Part shown: in pieces, positions 33,416 through 41,100 of the stretch
How positions within the stretch are numbered: the stretch's first letter is position 1
Layout of the letters: every line of letters begins with the position of its first letter
Assembly: GCF_018595685.2 (NCBI RefSeq)
Contig: NZ_CP092334.1
Span: 3,252,001-3,316,000 of the forward strand
DNA length: 64,000 nucleotides
Source of the DNA: Flavihumibacter rivuli
GTDB taxonomy: Bacteria; Bacteroidota; Bacteroidia; Chitinophagales; Chitinophagaceae
Direction of reading: 5' to 3'
Program-made: the position numbers and the translations under genes
Notes under the pieces: model-generated
What the model saw: the letters and a program-made list of their open reading frames with translations, nothing else
The model's database searches: none
Told to the model about the DNA's origin: nothing

Positions 33416-35263
33416 ATGAGCGACGCAATCAAACACGAATGTGGCCTTGCCTTCATTCGTTTACGCAAGCCTTTTTCATATTATTTGCAGGAATATGGTA
33501 CGGTGATGTATGGGCTCAACAAGCTGTACCTGCTTATGGAAAAACAACACAACCGCGGCCAGGATGGAGCCGGTATCGCGGCGGTGAAATTGAACGTAGA
33601 GCCCGGTTACCCTTTCCTTCACAGGCTGAGAAGCAATGCTACCCAGGCCATTGCGGACATTTTTAAGCAGGTTGGTGAAGAAGTACAGGAACTGGAGAAG
33701 TACCAACCAGATATCAAGAAACACCCCGGTTTGCTGAAAGGCCATGTTCGCTTCATGGGCGAACTTCTCCTGGGCCATCTTCGCTACGGCACCCAGGGTA
33801 AGAACAATGTGGAATTCTGCCACCCCTTTATCAAAAGAAATACGATCCAGGCAAGGAACCTGGCCCTGGCCGGCAACTTTAACCTGGTGAATACGGAAGA
33901 ACTGTTCAGCCTGGTGAATATTGACCCCGGTGTATTCCAGCGACAGAGTGATCTCGCTGCCATGATGGAGGTCGTACACCATTTCCTGGTGCAGGAAGAC
34001 GAGCAGAACCCCGGCAACCTGGATATCGCCAACGTATTGAAAAGGTCTGCAAAGCTATTTGACGGCGGTTACCATATAGGTGGTCTCGTAGGCAATGGCG
34101 ACAGCTTTGTGATGCGGGATGCCCATGGTATCAGGCCATCTTATTACTATGTCAATGAGGATGTGATCGTTGCCGCTTCCGAGCGTGCGGCCATTCGTAC
34201 CTCCTTTAATGTTGGCGAGAATGAAGTGAAGGAACTGATGCCAGGCCATGCATTGATTGTACGGGCTGATGGTAGTTATAGTATAGAGCAGATCCTGGAG
34301 CCAAAGGAAAGGAGGGCCTGTAGTTTCGAAAGGATCTATTTCTCCAGGGGAAATGACGAAAAGATCTACCGTGAACGCAGCCAACTGGGTTATAATCTCA
34401 GCGATGCGGTATTGAAATCCATCAACTACGATTTAAAGAATACCATTTTTTCCTTCATTCCCAATACGGCGGAAGTTGCCTTCTACGGCCTGCTGAAGGG
34501 TATGGAGGATTACCTTAATACAATCAAGATCCAGCGGATCATGTCATGGGACAAGGATTTTGATGAAGAGAAACTGGCCGAGATGGTCAACCGCAGGATC
34601 AGGGTGGAAAAGATCGCTATCAAGGATGTGAAGATGAGGACCTTCATTACGGAAGATGCCAGCCGTAATGAGATGGTGCAGCACGTTTATGATATCACCT
34701 ATGGTACAGTAAACAAGCATACTGATACCCTGGTGGTGATCGATGACTCGATCGTTCGTGGTACCACACTGAAGGAAAGCATTGTGAGGATGCTGGGTCG
34801 TCTCAAACCCAAAAAGATCATAATCGTATCCTCCGCCCCCCAGATCAGGTACCCTGATTGTTATGGCATTGATATGAGTAAGCTGGGCGATTTTATTGCC
34901 TTCCGTGCAGCCATTGCCCTGCTGAAGGACAATGGGATGGAGGGGCAACTGCAACAGCTCCACGAAGAATGTAAGGAACTGGCCCGTGCAGGCCAATTGC
35001 ATACCCGAAACCTGGTGAAAGAGATCTACAAGCCCTTTACAGCAGAACAGATCGCTGCAAAGGTTGCGGAACTGATCACACCGCCCGATATCGACTTCGA
35101 GGTAGAAGTGATTTTCCAGACCATCGAATCACTGCATTCCGCCTGTCCCACCAATACCGGCGATTGGTACTTTACAGGTAACTATCCCACCCCGGGAGGA
35201 AACAGGGTGGTTAATAATGCCTTCCTTAATTATATGGAGGGTAAGAATGTTAGAGGTTATTGA
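33416..35263 (+). CDS. Long PurF-like class II glutamine amidotransferase / phosphoribosyltransferase
   Basis: 615 residues, longer than normal PurF (about 470-510). The nucleophile Cys is residue 9 (KHE|CGLAF), after an eight-residue propeptide that must be cut off. The glutaminase domain has EKQHNRGQDGAG and HLRYGTQG. In the C-terminal phosphoribosyltransferase domain the PRPP loop DDSIVRGTT is complete, but the usual PDSG motif upstream reads IPNTAEVAF. Bacteroidetes often carry this long form besides a standard PurF; its reaction is not established, so it may act on another substrate than PRPP amidation in purine synthesis. No pur genes are adjacent. Confidence 0.85.
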   Translation: MSDAIKHECGLAFIRLRKPFSYYLQEYGTVMYGLNKLYLLMEKQHNRGQDGAGIAAVKLNVEPGYPFLHRLRSNATQAIADIFKQVGEEVQELEKYQPDIKKHPGLLKGHVRFMGELLLGHLRYGTQGKNNVEFCHPFIKRNTIQARNLALAGNFNLVNTEELFSLVNIDPGVFQRQSDLAAMMEVVHHFLVQEDEQNPGNLDIANVLKRSAKLFDGGYHIGGLVGNGDSFVMRDAHGIRPSYYYVNEDVIVAASERAAIRTSFNVGENEVKELMPGHALIVRADGSYSIEQILEPKERRACSFERIYFSRGNDEKIYRERSQLGYNLSDAVLKSINYDLKNTIFSFIPNTAEVAFYGLLKGMEDYLNTIKIQRIMSWDKDFDEEKLAEMVNRRIRVEKIAIKDVKMRTFITEDASRNEMVQHVYDITYGTVNKHTDTLVVIDDSIVRGTTLKESIVRMLGRLKPKKIIIVSSAPQIRYPDCYGIDMSKLGDFIAFRAAIALLKDNGMEGQLQQLHEECKELARAGQLHTRNLVKEIYKPFTAEQIAAKVAELITPPDIDFEVEVIFQTIESLHSACPTNTGDWYFTGNYPTPGGNRVVNNAFLNYMEGKNVRGY

Positions 35264-35446
35264 TTGTGGTCAATTGTTGAAGAATTCAGGGTAAAATTTT
35301 CCGATTACCGCTAAGTTCTGGCAACATATTTGCAAGATAACAGCACCGTCCGTTTTTAATTTCCAACCTATGAGTGACCGCTCTAAAGAAGTCAGCTCTA
35401 ATTTGGTACCTTATTGATTTCGGTTAAGGATTCACTGATTACCAGT

Positions 35447-35454
35447 TACCTTTG
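35447..35454 (+). promoter_or_regulatory. -7 element (TACCTTTG) abutting the sixA-like start
   Basis: The box ends four bases before the ATG at 35459, so transcription would begin at about the start codon. Confidence 0.45.
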
Positions 35455-35458
35455 ACAT

Positions 35459-35956
35459 ATGAAAAAGTTGTTACTTGTTCGTCATGCAAAAAGTAGCTGG
35501 GGTGACTTAACGATTTCGGACTTCGATCGTCCGTTAAATGATCGTGGGCAGCGAAATGCGCCAGAAATGGCGCATCGCTTGCTTAAACGCGATATCAAGA
35601 TCGACCTCTTTATCACCAGTACGGCCAAAAGAGCCGTTGAAACAGCCACCCATTTTGTTAAGGCCTATGACAGGCCGCTCAAAGAACTGGTCCTCAAGGA
35701 CGAGTTATACCATGCCCCTCCCCATGTATATGCTAATGTTATCAGTGAGGTGGATGACGAAAATGATACCATCATCATCTTCGGGCATAATCCAGGCATC
35801 ACTGAGTTTGTGAACCAGCTTACCAACACCCGCATTGATGATATGCCTACCTGCGCTATCTATGCGCTGAAGGTGGATGCCAAACACTGGAAGGATTTCG
35901 ATACTGCGAAAAAGGAGTTCTGGTTTTTTGATTCCCCCAAAATCGGCAAGGACTGA
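35459..35956 (+). CDS. SixA-like histidine phosphatase
   Basis: 165 residues. The catalytic His is in LLLVRHAKSSW (residue ~9), the second in IIFGHNPGITEF (~106); Arg residues of TSTAKRAVETA complete the phosphate pocket. In E. coli SixA removes phosphate from His on the ArcB/PTS proteins; other members act on small phosphoesters. A -7 promoter box lies right at the start, so this gene has its own promoter, apart from the PurF-like gene upstream. Confidence 0.87.
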   Translation: MKKLLLVRHAKSSWGDLTISDFDRPLNDRGQRNAPEMAHRLLKRDIKIDLFITSTAKRAVETATHFVKAYDRPLKELVLKDELYHAPPHVYANVISEVDDENDTIIIFGHNPGITEFVNQLTNTRIDDMPTCAIYALKVDAKHWKDFDTAKKEFWFFDSPKIGKD

Positions 35957-36013
35957 TATCCCTATCTTACTGACGCAGTGCTCACATACTGCAGGTGAAG
36001 CATCCGGATAACC

Positions 36014-36910
36014 TCATACACGCTGGTTGCCGGTTTTCTTTCCCACTAACCAAACTCCGCTGACGATCAGCAAGGCCGCCAAAACCTTAGGCCAGGTCAG
36101 GTGTTCGCCCAGGAAAAACACGGCGATGATGGTGGCGAAGATGGGCTGGGTATAAATATAGCTACCGGTAATGCCGGCCCCCAGCTTGCTGATGCCATAA
36201 ATATTGAAAAGGTAAGCGAAGAAGGTTGCGCCCAATACGATCAGGGCTAAGGCTGCCCATTCCTTTTCCTGGAAGCCACTCCATTGCACTGCCTTGAATT
36301 CTTCCCAGCCAAAGAAGACCATGAATGGAAGGCCAAGGGTGAATACCCACCTGATCACATGGGTTGGGCGGTAGGCCTTCATCAGCGGTTTGACCAGTGC
36401 AAAATAGAAGGCATAGGAAATAGCATTGATAATGATGAGTATATTACCGACCAGGATATTATTACCACCCCCCTTTGACTCTTTGCCGGCTACCAGTAAG
36501 GCAGCACCCCCGATACCGAGGGATAATCCCAGGATCTTCCAAATTGTTAGCGACTCCTTGTCTAGCCATGCGGCCACGAAGGTGATGAATATGGGGGTAA
36601 CCAGGATCAGCAGGGCCGCGTGGATACTGAGTGTCATGGATAAACCCTTGATGAAGAGCAGTTGGTTGATGACCACCCCCGTGAGGCTGCATAAAAAGAA
36701 CCTTGGGAAATGCTCCTTCCTTATCCCGGCCTTGGATGGATAGAATAAAAGGAGCAGCCAGAAAAGGATCACGCAAATACCCACCCTTATCATATTCAGG
36801 CCGAAGGGCTGGATAAATCCCCTGGTGATATGCTGGACCGCACTGAAATTGATACCGAAGAATACGTTGGCTGCCAGGACAGCCAGATGGGGTTTAAGAT
36901 CGCGTTCCAA
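36014..36910 (-). CDS. EamA/DMT-family transporter
   Basis: 298 residues if started at TTG 36910; the frame is open to a GTG at 36949, but a perfect -7 box lies between the two. Ten hydrophobic segments in two EamA repeats are visible, e.g. VGICVILFWLLLLFYP and ILGLSLGIGGAALLVAG in the first and ALALIVLGATFFAYLF, TIIAVFFLGEHL in the second. The family exports amino acids, nucleotides or other metabolites from the cytoplasm. The gene is downstream of a glycosyltransferase gene on the same strand; no substrate can be inferred. Confidence 0.85.
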   Translation of the reverse strand: MERDLKPHLAVLAANVFFGINFSAVQHITRGFIQPFGLNMIRVGICVILFWLLLLFYPSKAGIRKEHFPRFFLCSLTGVVINQLLFIKGLSMTLSIHAALLILVTPIFITFVAAWLDKESLTIWKILGLSLGIGGAALLVAGKESKGGGNNILVGNILIIINAISYAFYFALVKPLMKAYRPTHVIRWVFTLGLPFMVFFGWEEFKAVQWSGFQEKEWAALALIVLGATFFAYLFNIYGISKLGAGITGSYIYTQPIFATIIAVFFLGEHLTWPKVLAALLIVSGVWLVGKKTGNQRV

Positions 36911-36920
36911 TTTTTTGCCG

Positions 36921-36928
36921 CAAAGGTA
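36921..36928 (-). promoter_or_regulatory. -7 element (TACCTTTG) of the EamA gene
   Basis: Minus-strand match just upstream of TTG 36910 and inside the longer GTG-started frame; it argues that the gene starts at 36910 and is not only read through from the glycosyltransferase gene. Confidence 0.45.
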
Positions 36929-36968
36929 GGCGAAAGCGGATTCAACCACTGCCCCTTGAGCGAGATGG

Positions 36969-38018
36969 TCAGGAACCGAACAGACTTACCAGGTCTAATT
37001 GATCCTGGTGGAAACTCCTGATACGACCTGTTGAACTATGAAGTTTGGCCAGGTATTCCTGCTCGGTTTGGCCAGGGGTGGGAACCATGATGCAATCCTT
37101 TCCTAGTGGCAGTAGGTCCATGATGGTGCTATAGCCGCTTCGGCTTACTATACTCCTGGCATTGGCTATTTCCCCAATCAAAGCTGGGGTGGCCAGGTGG
37201 TTGAATACCTGGATATCGGGGCCGGTGGGCGGAATTTGGCTGGTGCCGGGCAGGCCGCGCACCAGAACAACTTTCAATCCGGGTAATTTCTTCAGTTCCT
37301 TGAGCACCTGGTCCTCGAGCAGACTGCGCTGGGGTTCAGGGCCCGAAAGCAATACCAACAGGTCGATAGAAGGCTTGGGTGGATGGACGAACGATCCGGG
37401 TTGGATCCTGCTCAGGGGGCCAAGGTAATGTATGGGTACGGAGGGCAATTTCGCAGGGTGCGACAATTCACCGGCCAGGCCCGGATAAACGGGGTCATCA
37501 GGCACCCAGCAGGAGCTGAACCTGTTGATGAACCGGTACAATTGCTTTTGCAGCAAGCGGTCAGCCCATGGCCCCAATGGGGTTTTGACCAGCAATTGAT
37601 GGGTGATGAAATGGCAGGGAATGCCGGGATGGAAAAGTCCATAGCGGTTGTCACTGATCACCACATCGATACCGTGACTGGTCACAACAGTTCTTAGCCA
37701 TGCGTGTTCCCTCCGGATGGCGCGAAGGATGGATGGGACACTTGCGGAGAGTTTGAGGATGGTTGCGGTCCGTTTTTTGCTGTAACTAACCTTGTAATCA
37801 GGGATCTCCAGAATCTTCAGTCCGGGAAAGGATTCAGCCAGCAAAGCCCTTTGGGGACCGTTGGCGGCCAGGATCACCTGGCATTTTATTTCGCTGGTAA
37901 GGAACCGGATGATCGGAATACAACGTGTGGCATGCCCTAATCCCCAATCCAACGGTGCAACCAAAACCCTGGAGTTTTGTTGAATATTGAGGATATTTTT
38001 TAAAATAGGGTTATTCAC
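36969..38018 (-). CDS. MurG-like glycosyltransferase
   Basis: 349 residues from GTG 38018. An ATG at 38090 or 38114 is possible, but these would overlap the lipoprotein gene that starts at 38065 on the other strand. The N-terminal loop VLVAPLDWGLGHATRCIP matches the glycine-rich nucleotide-sugar/acceptor loop of GT-B enzymes, and the C-terminal ANARSIVSRSGYSTIMDLLPLGK with PTPGQTEQEYLA matches the MurG donor site. The family moves a sugar from UDP-sugar to an acceptor; which one is unknown. The EamA gene starts 58 bases downstream. Confidence 0.75.
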   Translation of the reverse strand: MNNPILKNILNIQQNSRVLVAPLDWGLGHATRCIPIIRFLTSEIKCQVILAANGPQRALLAESFPGLKILEIPDYKVSYSKKRTATILKLSASVPSILRAIRREHAWLRTVVTSHGIDVVISDNRYGLFHPGIPCHFITHQLLVKTPLGPWADRLLQKQLYRFINRFSSCWVPDDPVYPGLAGELSHPAKLPSVPIHYLGPLSRIQPGSFVHPPKPSIDLLVLLSGPEPQRSLLEDQVLKELKKLPGLKVVLVRGLPGTSQIPPTGPDIQVFNHLATPALIGEIANARSIVSRSGYSTIMDLLPLGKDCIMVPTPGQTEQEYLAKLHSSTGRIRSFHQDQLDLVSLFGS

Positions 38019-38064
38019 ACATAATTTTTTTCCGGAAAAACTGTTTAAATTAGAAATCAAATCT

Positions 38065-38193
38065 ATGAAGAAGACAGTAAGGTACATCGCCTTTATCCTG
38101 CTGATTAGTAGCATAGCAGTCGGATGCGCGAGTAGCGGTAGGTCCGGAAAGGGCTGTGGCTGTAACCTTCATAAAGGCTATGTAGGGTATTAA
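38065..38193 (+). CDS. Small Gly/Cys-rich lipoprotein, 42 residues
   Basis: Below usual length cut-offs. From ATG 38065 the product has a signal peptide (MKKTVRYIAFILLISSIAVG) and lipobox VGC. The mature peptide is only about 20 residues, with two further Cys in GKGCGCNLHKGY. It is followed after 11 bases by the 38205 gene, so the two are probably one operon. No family with known function; a small outer-membrane-anchored peptide. Confidence 0.7.
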   Translation: MKKTVRYIAFILLISSIAVGCASSGRSGKGCGCNLHKGYVGY

Positions 38194-38204
38194 AATCTAA
38201 TGAC

Positions 38205-38450
38205 ATGAAAGCGCCTAACCGCGATTTGCTTGTACTGGTTAAGAATCATCGCTATGATGAGGAAGCAATGGAGCTGGAGATAGCCCAGTTGCACAGGTTA
38301 TTGATGGAGGTGGAAACTTCCAGGACCTTCTCCTGTGTCTATGAGATCATAGATATGAACAGGTATAAGATCCATACAGATGGGCGGAAAGTGATTCGCT
38401 ACATCAATGAAGGAGAGAAGCCATTCATCTTCTTTAACAACAAGAACTAA
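38205..38450 (+). CDS. Hypothetical protein, 81 residues
   Basis: No signal peptide; it starts MKAPNRDLLVLVKNHRYDEEAMEL and contains a likely beta strand DMNRYKIHTDGRKVIRYI near the end. It is 11 bases after the small lipoprotein gene and ends just before a strong bidirectional terminator. I recognise no family. Confidence 0.7.
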   Translation: MKAPNRDLLVLVKNHRYDEEAMELEIAQLHRLLMEVETSRTFSCVYEIIDMNRYKIHTDGRKVIRYINEGEKPFIFFNNKN

Positions 38451-38468
38451 AAACGCACTTCCAATAAA

Positions 38469-38498
38469 AAACCCGTCCTGTTTGGGACGGGTTTTTTT
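38469..38498. terminator. Bidirectional intrinsic terminator
   Basis: Stem AAACCCGTCC / GGACGGGTTT, six-base loop, flanked by A- and T-runs; lies between the converging 38205 and aminotransferase genes. Confidence 0.88.
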
Positions 38499-38513
38499 AT
38501 TTATACTTCACGG

Positions 38514-39770
38514 TTATTTCAATTTCACCAATGCTGCCTTCAACAATTGCAGCATGCCGTCTATGTCTTCCTGCTTGCAGGTTCCAACACTCAAACGGTA
38601 CCAGGGTGAATTCTTTGCCGCACCAAAAGCGTAGAAAGGAACAACTGCCAGCTTGGCCTCATTCAACAGGTAATCAGATACATCAGCCTGTGTTGCCAGC
38701 AACTTTCCATCTGCTGTATGCTTACCAACCAGGTCGATCTTGATGGTGAGGTAAATGGCAGCCTGTGGGGCAATGGCATCAACGTTCAAGCCTTCTGCCT
38801 TCAACGTCATCAGGCCATTGTAGATACCACGCAAACGGTCTTCCACTGCTGTTTTGAACTGGCTGAGGTAGTTGGAGATCGCGGGTTTGTTGTGCAGGAA
38901 TCTGGCAGTAGCCTTTTGCTCTGCCATCGGCGCCCATGCACCCACATGGGTGAGGATAGCCTTCATCTTATTGATGATGGTAGCCGGACCAAAACTCCAA
39001 CCCACCCTTACGCCGGTGGCGGCAAAGACCTTACTGATCGCGTCAATGAAAACAGTGTATTGACGCATTTCAGGACGCAGGCTAACCGGGTTGTAATGTT
39101 GGATATCACCGTAGGTAAGGTGCCAGTACATCTGGTCATACATGACATAGAGTTTCTTCTCTCCCTCACCGCGGCGGGCATTCTCTGCAAGGACAAGGTC
39201 ACAGATCTTTTCCAGTTCTTCCTTACTGAAAACAGTACCGGTTGGGTTTTGAGGAGAACAGAGGGCAAGCAGGGTTGCACCTTTCAGCAGTGGTGCCAGT
39301 TCGGCAGCAGTAGGCATGAAGTTGGCTTCGGGGCCGGCTTCTACCACCACATGTTCTGCACCTACGAAATGGGTATAGTGGTTATTGTTCCAGGAAGGAA
39401 CGGCATAAACCACCTTGTCGCCCTGGTCCACGATGGCGCGGAATAGCGCATAGATCAAAGGACGGCCGCCTGCAGCTACCAGGTATTCAGCCGGACTGTA
39501 ATCCAGGCCTTCCCATTCCTTGATAAAGGCTGCCAATGCTTCGCGCAGGTCGGGATTACCTTCAGCAGAGGGATAGTTGGTGAAGTGCTGGCGATAGGCT
39601 TCAACGATCTCATTTTCCAATTCCTTCGGAATAGGAAACACCTTCGGGTCAAAATCCCCTACAGTAAAATTGTAGATCTTTTCGCCCTGGCGGATCTTTT
39701 CGCGGATCTCGCCACCCAGTTTCACGATTTCCGAACCAATCAGGGTTTCGGATAGATAACTCAGTTTCAT
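38514..39770 (-). CDS. PLP-dependent class I/II aminotransferase
   Basis: 418 residues. The family motifs are YPSAEGNPDLREALA near residue 67, SPQNPTGTVFSKEELEKI near 172, the PLP Lys in IDAISKVFAATGVRVGW near 247 and the Arg-binding YRLSVGTC near 398. It is an aspartate aminotransferase-like enzyme; the amino-acid substrate cannot be told from sequence alone. The gene is monocistronic: -7 box at 39797 and a strong terminator at 38469. Confidence 0.9.
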   Translation of the reverse strand: MKLSYLSETLIGSEIVKLGGEIREKIRQGEKIYNFTVGDFDPKVFPIPKELENEIVEAYRQHFTNYPSAEGNPDLREALAAFIKEWEGLDYSPAEYLVAAGGRPLIYALFRAIVDQGDKVVYAVPSWNNNHYTHFVGAEHVVVEAGPEANFMPTAAELAPLLKGATLLALCSPQNPTGTVFSKEELEKICDLVLAENARRGEGEKKLYVMYDQMYWHLTYGDIQHYNPVSLRPEMRQYTVFIDAISKVFAATGVRVGWSFGPATIINKMKAILTHVGAWAPMAEQKATARFLHNKPAISNYLSQFKTAVEDRLRGIYNGLMTLKAEGLNVDAIAPQAAIYLTIKIDLVGKHTADGKLLATQADVSDYLLNEAKLAVVPFYAFGAAKNSPWYRLSVGTCKQEDIDGMLQLLKAALVKLK

Positions 39771-39796
39771 TTCGTGGTGATTTGTTGAATCAGGCG

Positions 39797-39804
39797 CAAA
39801 AGTA
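39797..39804 (-). promoter_or_regulatory. -7 element (TACTTTTG) of the aminotransferase gene
   Basis: Minus-strand match to TAnnTTTG, 26 bases before the ATG at 39770. Confidence 0.5.
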
Positions 39805-39931
39805 AGGCTAATAGTTGTTAGTTTTTGTCATAAAAAGGTAATCAGGATGCTTAAATAGGGTATGGTATATGGGCGTCCATGGTTTTCCTTCCCATTGGGT
39901 TCTCCTGAAAAGCTACTGTATCCCAAATCTA

Positions 39932-40620
39932 CTCACCTCATCAGGGTCTGCTTAAAGGGCTATCGTGTACCCCATCTTCACCCCATCAGGGTCTCCCGAA
40001 GGGGACCCTGATGAATAGATGGAGGGAGGTTTAATTTTCATTTTTTTAGCGCAAAGAGCGCCCACAACAGTGCTGTTGGGGCAGGCAAAAGGGTGGGTAA
40101 GCTTTTGAGGGGTTTTTGAGAACGCAAAGCATTGGCTGCGCCAATGTGAACCCATCCAATTTTCACCCCATCAGGGTCTCCCGAAGGGGACCCTGATGAA
40201 TAGCAGGAAAGCTATTTATCGGGGACTTTAGAAGAGAATTCCTATGAGGTGATAAGATTTTATACCCCCCGTCGCCCCCGTTGTGCCTTATGACAAACGG
40301 ATAATAACAACGAAAACAATTTCTAACCCCATCAGGGTCTCCCGGAGGGGACCCTGATGAATAGTAGGGTGGGTGTGCATCGGGGTCCCCATTGGGAGAC
40401 CCCGCTGAGGAAAAAAATTTACTACCCCCGTCGCCCCTATTGTGTCTTATGACCAACGGGTAGTTGGAAGTTGAGCTTAGCTGTTGAAAGCATACATATT
40501 TCGTCTTGTATACATCGGGGTCCCCTGTGGGAGACCCCGCTGGGGTTAAAATATATGTGTGCACACCGTAGCCTCTATGAAGGACCCCAATGGGATAAAA
40601 ATAATGTTGCGCCCCATGAC
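39932..40620. repeat. Cluster of two interleaved short repeat families (palindromic P and non-palindromic Q)
   Basis: P units have 10-base arms CATCAGGGTC / GACCCTGATG around a 10-base core with CCC-GAA-GGG pairing. Intact units: 39984-40013, 40169-40198, 40330-40359 (plus orientation; the first two share a 42-base identical block) and 40378-40407, 40513-40542 (inverted, arms CATCGGGGTC / GACCCCGCTG). A left half remains at 39939-39948 and a degenerate unit near 40577. Q units: 40264-40300 and 40424-40459 (ACCCCCGTCGCCCC... then CTTATGACMAACGG), with a fragment at 40607-40627. No gene lies in 39771-40711. Confidence 0.8.
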
Positions 40621-40688
40621 CAACAGGCCCTTGGAGGACAGGGTGGGGAAATGTGATATTGTTCACATACAAAAGGAAGGCTATGGAT

Positions 40689-40696
40689 TAGCTTTG
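40689..40696 (+). promoter_or_regulatory. -7 element (TAGCTTTG) of trxA
   Basis: Match to TAnnTTTG 15 bases before the trxA ATG, directly after the repeat cluster. TTG at 40659-40661 is farther away than a normal -33 element. Confidence 0.5.
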
Positions 40697-40711
40697 CATA
40701 AAATTTTTCAA

Positions 40712-41077
40712 ATGGCGACGATCAAAATGACCACGGCAGATTTTAAGGAGAAAGTTTTTAATTACGATACGGAAAAGGAGTGGAAATATGCGGGCCAATT
40801 ACCAGCGATCATTGATTTTTACGCTGACTGGTGCGGTCCCTGTAAGATGGTAGCCCCCATTTTGGAAGAACTTTCTGAAGAATATGCCGGCAAGTTGCTG
40901 ATCTATAAAGTGGATACGGAAGAAGAAATGGAATTGTCTGCTGCTTTTGGCATCCAGAGCATCCCGACCCTCCTTTTCATCCCCGTTGAAGGACAGCCCA
41001 TGATGCAACCTGGAGCTTTCCCAAAGAACATTTTTAAAAAAGTTATTGAAGAGCACCTGCTGGCAAAGGTTGGTTGA
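40712..41077 (+). CDS. trxA: Thioredoxin
   Basis: 121 residues from ATG 40712 (MATIKMTTADFKEKVFN); the open frame back to 40559 reads through the repeat cluster and the promoter, so it is not part of the gene. The redox site is FYADWCGPCKMVAP (Cys at residues ~42 and ~45) with the cis-Pro loop IQSIPTLLF. Cytoplasmic, reduces protein disulfides with thioredoxin reductase. Followed 23 bases later by the end of a converging ROK gene. Confidence 0.93.
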   Translation: MATIKMTTADFKEKVFNYDTEKEWKYAGQLPAIIDFYADWCGPCKMVAPILEELSEEYAGKLLIYKVDTEEEMELSAAFGIQSIPTLLFIPVEGQPMMQPGAFPKNIFKKVIEEHLLAKVG

Positions 41078-41100
41078 TCAATACCGGATGTGTTAGCATA

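Noticed and set aside
38019..38114. Longer start of the glycosyltransferase (ATG 38090 or 38114)
   Set aside because: Would overlap the divergent lipoprotein gene beginning at 38065 and its control region; the residues added show no GT-B similarity.
39932..40620. CRISPR array
   Set aside because: Units are palindromic, unevenly spaced, in both orientations, with no constant-length spacers and no cas genes.
40163..40672. 170-codon minus-strand frame through the repeat cluster, with repeated peptides GSPxGDPD and IRHNxGDGG
   Set aside because: The peptide repeats simply reflect translation of the palindromic and Q repeats; the same elements occur in other frames and in inverted orientation, and there is no signal, domain or start context.
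40559..40711. N-terminal extension of thioredoxin
   Set aside because: It reads through the repeat cluster and the TAGCTTTG promoter box; the normal thioredoxin start is ATG 40712.
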